Shown here in pieces: positions 14,239-18,646 of a DNA stretch of 18,646 bases. Origin of the DNA: an uncultured Candidatus Melainabacteria bacterium (GTDB taxonomy: Bacteria > Cyanobacteriota > Vampirovibrionia > Gastranaerophilales > Gastranaerophilaceae); the NCBI GenBank assembly GCA_934757255.1, contig CAKVLL010000036.1:1-18646 (forward strand), written 5' to 3'. Positions within the stretch are counted from its first letter, which is position 1. Every line of letters begins with the position of its first letter. The notes below the pieces were generated by a model. It had not been told where the DNA came from. It worked only from the letters and a program-made list of their open reading frames with translations, and ran no database searches. A program made the position numbers and the translations under genes.

Positions 14239-14943
14239 ATGAACACTATATCAATTAATAATATTAATAAACAAAGAATTAAAATTCCATCATCTATAAG
14301 TTTTACTGCTATTGAAGCTGAAAACAAAAAAAATATCAATTCAAATCACAGGATAAGAACATATAATCGAGATATTTCTAACTCCGATAAGATAAAAGCC
14401 TTTACTGGTTCAACCATAGGTACAATAATTCCAGTTTTATTAATGATGAAAAAACAAAAAATAAAAAATCCATTAAAATTAAATTACAGCATGTGGAATA
14501 TGGTAGGAGTTTCAGCTGGTTCTATCGTTGGCGGTGTCAGCTTAGGACTAATCGGAGAAGAAAAAGAAGTTCAAAAAAATAGATTAAAAGAAGGAATTTT
14601 TCAGTTCTTAAATGCTGCAATTCCTACTTGGGTTGTTGGTGGTGCAATAAGCCTTTGCGAAAATAGTAAAAAATACAATACCAAAACTCTTAAAATTTTA
14701 TCTGTAATTGGTGGACTTTTAGTAGGCATGTATGGTTCTGCAGCCATATCTAACATTTTAACAGACCCAAAAAACAAATATCCAGATAGGAAATTGACGC
14801 CAAAAGATGCCTTAGCAAATATTGATGACGGCATAGGTGCTCTGGCTCTAGCTAAAATTCCTATCGCAGACAAACTCAATATTAGTGGCTTTTTACCAAT
14901 AATCTACGCTGCATGTGGTTATCGTGCCGGTAAAAGTAATTAA
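14239..14943 (+). CDS. Multi-pass membrane protein of unknown function with a lineage-type N-terminus
   Basis: A 234-residue protein I do not recognise. The N-terminus (MNTISINNINKQRIKIPSSI, then SFTA) is polar and again ends in an F-x-A motif. Four to five hydrophobic segments follow: about 54-70 (AFTGSTIGTIIPVLLMM), 84-104 (MWNMVGVSAGSIVGGVSLGLIG), 122-142 (FLNAAIPTWVVGGAISL), 150-170 (LKILSVIGGLLVGMYGSAAI) and the C-terminal LPIIYAACGYRAG. The region between has a conserved-looking ALANIDDGIGALALAKIPIADK. No Shine-Dalgarno is visible before the ATG, so the start is less certain. It converges on the acyltransferase gene with an 18-bp gap and no terminator. Confidence 0.75.
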   Translation: MNTISINNINKQRIKIPSSISFTAIEAENKKNINSNHRIRTYNRDISNSDKIKAFTGSTIGTIIPVLLMMKKQKIKNPLKLNYSMWNMVGVSAGSIVGGVSLGLIGEEKEVQKNRLKEGIFQFLNAAIPTWVVGGAISLCENSKKYNTKTLKILSVIGGLLVGMYGSAAISNILTDPKNKYPDRKLTPKDALANIDDGIGALALAKIPIADKLNISGFLPIIYAACGYRAGKSN

Positions 14944-14961
14944 TTTATTTTACTCAACAAC

Positions 14962-16059
14962 TCAAATTTTTCTTATACATTCTTTTCTTTTTTTAAACAA
15001 TTTAAGATATATATTTTTTTGTATCTGCCCAACATAAGTTGTTATTAAAGTAACAACTATAAAATACAGATACGTAGTTTGTATTGGATTAAAAATTGTA
15101 TAAATTTTATCATCACTAAAATCAATTTGCACATGGTAAAAATAACATAACAAGTTAGTAATTAAAAACATCACAAATACGTGATTTGCCATTATATGAT
15201 ACGTGTTATTACCGATATACTGCAATAATTTTATATTTTTACAATAATCATACGTAATTTCTATAAAAAATAATGAAAACCAAATTCCGGTTAATGCGGT
15301 TAAAATTGGAACAATTAATTGCTCATCAAACCTTCCCCAAACAAGCACATAACTTAAACCTATCCCATGCTCCGGACTAAAATCCCTGTTAAATAACCAT
15401 AAAATAGATTGAAAAACCAAAATAAAACCTAAATATTTAGGTTGAAAGATGTTAACATTATCTCTAATATATTTAGTGTAAAAATATCCAATATAAACAA
15501 AAAATAGTGAAAACATCAGTTTCATTGCGATTAAGCTTGCTGTCGAATTTCCTATAAATTTAAATAATGGAATTGCCCCAAATCCTAAAACAGAAAATAA
15601 GCTTAATTTAAACCATCTATCAGAAGTTCTATTTAAAATTTTCATTAACAAAACAAAAGTACAAAGTGTTAAAAACAACTGTGGAACAAACCAAAGAGGC
15701 GCACATAATAAAAGCTGATGACCATTGATAAAAGGAGTTATAAAAAAGCTTTTAAGAGAAATCTTATCTCCCAAAAATACGCCACTATGTTTATATAATA
15801 TATAAGTTATCACAAGATACGCTAACTCATAACAAAAATAAGGAATTAACAACGATTTTACTCTCCTGGAAAAATAAGTTTTTATATCATTTATGTATTT
15901 TTCTTTAAACAACATGCCTGATATAAAGAAAAACAAGGCTAATTGAAAAGAATAAGGAGGAAACATTCCAAACAAGGAAAACTCTAAATGTCCTGATACA
16001 ACCAGAATAATTGCCAATGCTTTCAGCAAATTTATTTTATCAGAAAAGATTTTATCCAT
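14962..16059 (-). CDS. Acyltransferase-3 family membrane protein (O-acetyltransferase-like)
   Basis: A 365-residue integral membrane protein with about ten hydrophobic helices, matching the acyltransferase-3 family (sugar O-acetylases). Hallmarks are the N-terminal LLKALAIILVVSGH with H23 and the FSRRVKSLLIPYF motif (Arg 65/66) after the second helix. PLWFVPQLFL and a late IGNNTYHIMANHVFV also fit. Such proteins acetylate surface polysaccharide, LPS or peptidoglycan sugars at the cytoplasmic membrane; the substrate here cannot be told. It starts 17 bp after the GH13 stop, with AGG 9 nt before the ATG, so the two form an operon on the minus strand. Confidence 0.9.
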   Translation of the reverse strand: MDKIFSDKINLLKALAIILVVSGHLEFSLFGMFPPYSFQLALFFFISGMLFKEKYINDIKTYFSRRVKSLLIPYFCYELAYLVITYILYKHSGVFLGDKISLKSFFITPFINGHQLLLCAPLWFVPQLFLTLCTFVLLMKILNRTSDRWFKLSLFSVLGFGAIPLFKFIGNSTASLIAMKLMFSLFFVYIGYFYTKYIRDNVNIFQPKYLGFILVFQSILWLFNRDFSPEHGIGLSYVLVWGRFDEQLIVPILTALTGIWFSLFFIEITYDYCKNIKLLQYIGNNTYHIMANHVFVMFLITNLLCYFYHVQIDFSDDKIYTIFNPIQTTYLYFIVVTLITTYVGQIQKNIYLKLFKKRKECIRKI

Positions 16060-16076
16060 TAAATAGCCTGCCTTTT

Positions 16077-18119
16077 TTAATTAGGAGTTACATCCAACCA
16101 CAATGCTTGATAAGGAGATAATCTCAAATGCATTGTTTTATTTTTTAACGAAATATTAACCTTTATATCATCATCGTTAATCAAATTTTTCAATTTTGTA
16201 ATATTTCCATCATTTTTTAAAATAATATCTATTGGCAGAGTAATATCTGCGTACAATTTTTCTTTTGACAAATTATTAATTACTAAAATTTGTTGATTTT
16301 TATTTTTTCTCAAATACGCAAAGTTACTTTTTGATTTAGTTGATAATAATTCAAAATTTCCATCCACCATAACCGGCAAAGATTTTCTTACTTTAATTAA
16401 ATTACTAACTTTGTTATAAACCTGAGAATTAAATCTATAATACCCTTGTGTCGAACCATAGAACAGTTTTGCTGATACTTTGCCTCTGTTAATATCTCTT
16501 GAATCAAACACAGACAACAAATTAGCAATTTTATTTCTTGAACGTATCAATGCAGACTCTTTTGCGTTTTCATAATTATTTGTTACACCAATTTCATCGC
16601 CATAATAAATAATAGGAATCCCCGGAAGTGAAAATAAAATAGAATAAGCGACTTCAATACGATTAGGATTTTTATCTAAAAAATTTGCAAGCCTTCCGCT
16701 TATTCCAAACCCTTTTCTAAATTCAACTCCTTTTTTAATTAAATCATCATAGACAATTTTTCTTACCTCAGGACTCACCATCTCTAAAGTTAATTCATCA
16801 TGTACACGAAGAAATACTCCCCACGCAGTACTTTTAGGTGTTTGCGGAGTATTTTTATATGCGTCAATAAAATACTTTTTATCTTCCGTAATTAAAGTTG
16901 CCCATATTGCCGGCATGTATGGAAAATGATACGCTATTTGAGCTTCGTTAGTTCTTCTTATGGTCTTAACTTCTTCATTAATTTGTATATTAACATCTCT
17001 TTCTTTTCCATAATATGGCAAAATATCTTTTGGTTGTTGACAAGCTTCTACTTGCATAACACTTGAAGGTGCGGTTAATTGAATATAATCACTTAATATT
17101 TTAATAACAGAATGCGTACGAGGTAAATTTTCTGCATTAGTACCTTTTTCTTTAATTAAATATGGAATAGCGTCCATTCTAAAAATATCAATACCAAGAT
17201 TTGTCCAATTCGTAATTGTATCTAACGCATAATATAAAACCTCAGGATTTTCCCAATTTATATCAAGTTGAAACGGATAAAAAGTATGATACAGATAATA
17301 ATCCTTACCATTAACTGTAACTTTTCTATAATTATTTTCTACATTTTCAGGGAAAATTAATCTACGCTTGGAGATTTTTCCATCATCTTCGGTATACTCT
17401 ACTATCGTACCAAGTTTTTCATCTTGATATTTTTTGTATTTTGGCTCTTTATCAGTATAAATAAAATATTGTAAAGCACTCTCATCACCTTGTTCTAACC
17501 TTTTAAACCATTCATGTTCGGAAGAAAAATGATTTAGTACTAAATCTGCTTTTATTTTAAATCCGCATTCTTTAGCTTGTTGGATAAAAGAAGTAAACTC
17601 TTGCATTCCTCCCAAATCCTGTCTTACGTTTTTAGGATTTTTAACATCAAATCCAGCATCTTTCATCGGACTATCTGCAAACGGCAGCATGTATAAAGTT
17701 GTAACACCCAAATCCTTTAAATAATTTAACATTTGAGTTGTATCTTTAAAAGTGTTGGTTTTATTTTGTTGTATTACACCAAATTGGTCAACATAAAACA
17801 TATAAATAATCTCATTTTTATACCAATCTGAGCTTCTAATTAAATCTTGCTGTTTTAATTCTGCCGGTCTTGACTTGATAGATGCTATTACTTTTTCAAC
17901 TATTGTTTGATAAATTTTATCAGCATTTTCTTTGCCATAAACATCTATAATTGCATCTTTTAATTCTTTAGAAATTTTATTATCAATTACGTATTCTGTT
18001 TTTAATTTTAATGAATTTGTTGCTGTTTGTTTATTAAAATCAATAACATCTGCATTTGCATAACAAAAACCATTCAATAATAAAGAAAGAAAAATTATCT
18101 TAATTAACAGCTTTTTCAT
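16077..18119 (-). CDS. Secreted GH13 alpha-glucan enzyme, related to trehalose synthase and amylosucrase
   Basis: A 680-residue GH13 (alpha-amylase superfamily) enzyme with a Sec signal peptide (MKKLLIKIIFLSLLLNGFCYANA), so it should act outside the cytoplasmic membrane. A helical N-terminal part (about 35-95, ending RPAELKQQDLIRSSDWY) resembles that of amylosucrases. The barrel follows: DLVLNH (192-197), nucleophile D316 in IDIFRMDAIPYL, acid/base E358 in MQVEACQQP, H440-D441 in LRVHDELTLEM and GIPIIYYGDEIG (500-511). The ENLPRTH, YHFPYMP and HDELTLEM blocks match trehalose synthase closely. A C-terminal beta domain covers about 590-680. Catalytic residues are intact, but whether it hydrolyses, isomerises or transfers glucose is unclear. 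The start has no good Shine-Dalgarno; a TAAAAT lies 6 nt before the ATG. It leads the operon with the acyltransferase. Confidence 0.9.
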   Translation of the reverse strand: MKKLLIKIIFLSLLLNGFCYANADVIDFNKQTATNSLKLKTEYVIDNKISKELKDAIIDVYGKENADKIYQTIVEKVIASIKSRPAELKQQDLIRSSDWYKNEIIYMFYVDQFGVIQQNKTNTFKDTTQMLNYLKDLGVTTLYMLPFADSPMKDAGFDVKNPKNVRQDLGGMQEFTSFIQQAKECGFKIKADLVLNHFSSEHEWFKRLEQGDESALQYFIYTDKEPKYKKYQDEKLGTIVEYTEDDGKISKRRLIFPENVENNYRKVTVNGKDYYLYHTFYPFQLDINWENPEVLYYALDTITNWTNLGIDIFRMDAIPYLIKEKGTNAENLPRTHSVIKILSDYIQLTAPSSVMQVEACQQPKDILPYYGKERDVNIQINEEVKTIRRTNEAQIAYHFPYMPAIWATLITEDKKYFIDAYKNTPQTPKSTAWGVFLRVHDELTLEMVSPEVRKIVYDDLIKKGVEFRKGFGISGRLANFLDKNPNRIEVAYSILFSLPGIPIIYYGDEIGVTNNYENAKESALIRSRNKIANLLSVFDSRDINRGKVSAKLFYGSTQGYYRFNSQVYNKVSNLIKVRKSLPVMVDGNFELLSTKSKSNFAYLRKNKNQQILVINNLSKEKLYADITLPIDIILKNDGNITKLKNLINDDDIKVNISLKNKTMHLRLSPYQALWLDVTPN

Positions 18120-18245
18120 GTGCTCATTTTAGCATAAAAATATAAAATTAATTATATCTCAATACAAATTGTGTAATGAATTATGTACTAAGACAAAATC
18201 CTAGAAATTACGATACTATCGGTAGATACAACAGACTGCTTTCAA
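18120..18245. other. Upstream region of the GH13 gene, no gene seen
   Basis: Besides the promoter, I see a short palindrome CGATA-C-TATCG (18211-18221), about 95 bp upstream of the GH13 start, that could be a regulator site. Nothing codes here. Confidence 0.3.
18126..18134 (-). promoter_or_regulatory. Extended -10 promoter of the GH13 gene, probably leaderless
   Basis: On the minus strand TGCTAAAAT (an extended -10) ends 6 nt before the ATG at 18119, putting the transcript start at the start codon. The -35 is weak. Confidence 0.4.
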
Positions 18246-18422
18246 GCGACGAAAAGCGTAAACTTTTCTTTGTCGCGAGTTCTACCTCGTCGTTCGTAAA
18301 TTGGCAATAAAAAAAGCCCCTTTAATAGGACTTCCAACTTCTTTTATTTAAATGGAGCGGGAGACGAGGCTCACTGTGTCTGTTTGCGAGCAGGAAAAGG
18401 TGACTAAATGTCACGTTTTCCG
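18246..18422. repeat. 177-bp structured direct repeat, copy 1
   Basis: Identical to 18470-18646 at about 170 of 177 positions with no gaps; the last 68 bp are fully identical. It contains, left to right, an imperfect hairpin (GCGACGAAAAG...GTCGC), GTCGCGAGTTC-TA-CCTCGTC (18272-18291), a minus-strand terminator, a minus-strand tRNA-like 3' end (18353-18372), and a hairpin GGAAAA-GTGAC/GTCAC-TTTTCC (18393-18421). CCTCGTC (18285-18291) and GACGAGG (18363-18369) pair around the terminator. No gene is supported across it. Confidence 0.85.
18309..18333 (-). terminator. Terminator inside repeat copy 1
   Basis: On the minus strand AAGTCC (18333-18328) pairs with GGGCTT (18319-18314), with one U-G wobble, followed by a run of T to 18309. 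The wobble works only in minus-strand RNA, so transcription comes from the right. Confidence 0.7.
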
Positions 18423-18469
18423 TAGAGTAAAAAATCATTCATCAAATTTTTCAAGAGCAAATAGAGGGA

Positions 18470-18646
18470 GCGACGAAAAGTGTAAACTTTTCTTTGTCGC
18501 GAGTTCTGCCTCGTCGTTAATAAATTAGCAATAAAAAAAGCCCCTTTAATAGGACTTCCAATTTCTTTTATTAAAATGGAGCGGGAGACGAGGCTCACTG
18601 TGTCTGTTTGCGAGCAGGAAAAGGTGACTAAATGTCACGTTTTCCG
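18470..18646. repeat. 177-bp structured direct repeat, copy 2 (reaches the window edge)
   Basis: Second copy at a 224-bp period, separated from copy 1 by 47 unrelated bases. It ends exactly at the window edge, so the array may continue. The tRNA-like 3' end is at 18577-18596 and the terminal hairpin at 18617-18645. Confidence 0.85.
18533..18557 (-). terminator. Terminator inside repeat copy 2
   Basis: Same stem, loop and T-run as in copy 1, with no change in the 25 bases. Confidence 0.7.

Noticed and set aside
18353..18422. A complete tRNA-Gly gene
   Set aside because: Only the T-loop end, acceptor 3' strand and CCA match; upstream sequence cannot form D or anticodon arms and lacks the pairing 5' acceptor strand.
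18404..18598. 64-codon minus-strand frame spanning the terminal repeats
   Set aside because: It crosses a terminator hairpin and the unique spacer between repeats, with no Shine-Dalgarno or known motif.
18246..18646. CRISPR array
   Set aside because: Two repeats of 177 bp with one 47-bp spacer are far outside CRISPR dimensions and there are no cas genes.

Overview
The window is AT-rich bacterial chromosomal DNA with tightly packed genes, mostly AGGA/GAGG-type ribosome binding sites and some near-leaderless starts. Four hypothetical proteins share a short, lineage-flavoured N-terminus (often MRV..., then a Phe-x-Ala/Ser motif). Together with the Crp/Fnr, ClC, GatB and C_GCAxxG_C_C genes this best fits an uncultured gut bacterium, and my guess is the Gastranaerophilales/Vampirovibrionia (non-photosynthetic relatives of cyanobacteria). 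No rRNA or marker gene here proves that.

Layout. 1-71 (-) holds the first codons of a gene running off the left edge, possibly accD. 255-794 (+) is a catalytic-domain-only tyrosine recombinase whose 3' end overlaps the 3' end of a uvrC (784-2448, -) that lacks its C-terminal HhH domain. 2644-4284 (+) is a ClC antiporter with CBS domains, convergent with a Crp/Fnr regulator (4281-4952, -). 5081-5392 is a small glycine-rich hydrophobic protein. 5488-6833 is a two-gene operon: a YhaM-like OB-HD exonuclease and a small P-loop kinase related to animal phosphomevalonate kinase. 6958-8736 (-) encodes a protein of about 12 helical repeats and is bracketed by two near-identical palindromic repeat elements. 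9008-9304 (-) is a small hydrophobic protein, 9364-9448 (-) a tRNA-Leu(CAA), and 9649-9837 (+) an orphan ribbon-helix-helix protein. 9905-11353 (-) is gatB and 11494-11844 (-) is yraN. 11953-14126 (+) is an operon of a C_GCAxxG_C_C redox protein, a formyltransferase and an endonuclease IV-like TIM barrel. 14239-14943 (+) is a multi-pass membrane protein. 18119-14962 (-) is an operon of a secreted GH13 glycosidase/transglycosylase and an acyltransferase-3 membrane protein. 18246-18646 holds two copies of a structured 177-bp repeat.

How the genes work together: most are housekeeping functions (DNA repair by UvrC and EndoIV, tRNA amidation by GatB, nucleotide recycling by the YhaM/kinase pair, chloride/proton exchange) mixed with lineage-specific membrane or surface proteins. 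I see no complete prophage, CRISPR array or defence island. The least explained items are the N-terminal motif shared by four unrelated proteins, the solenoid protein between repeat elements, the repeat element with an apparent 10-bp target duplication, and the terminal tandem repeats that contain what look like tRNA-Gly 3'-end fragments.
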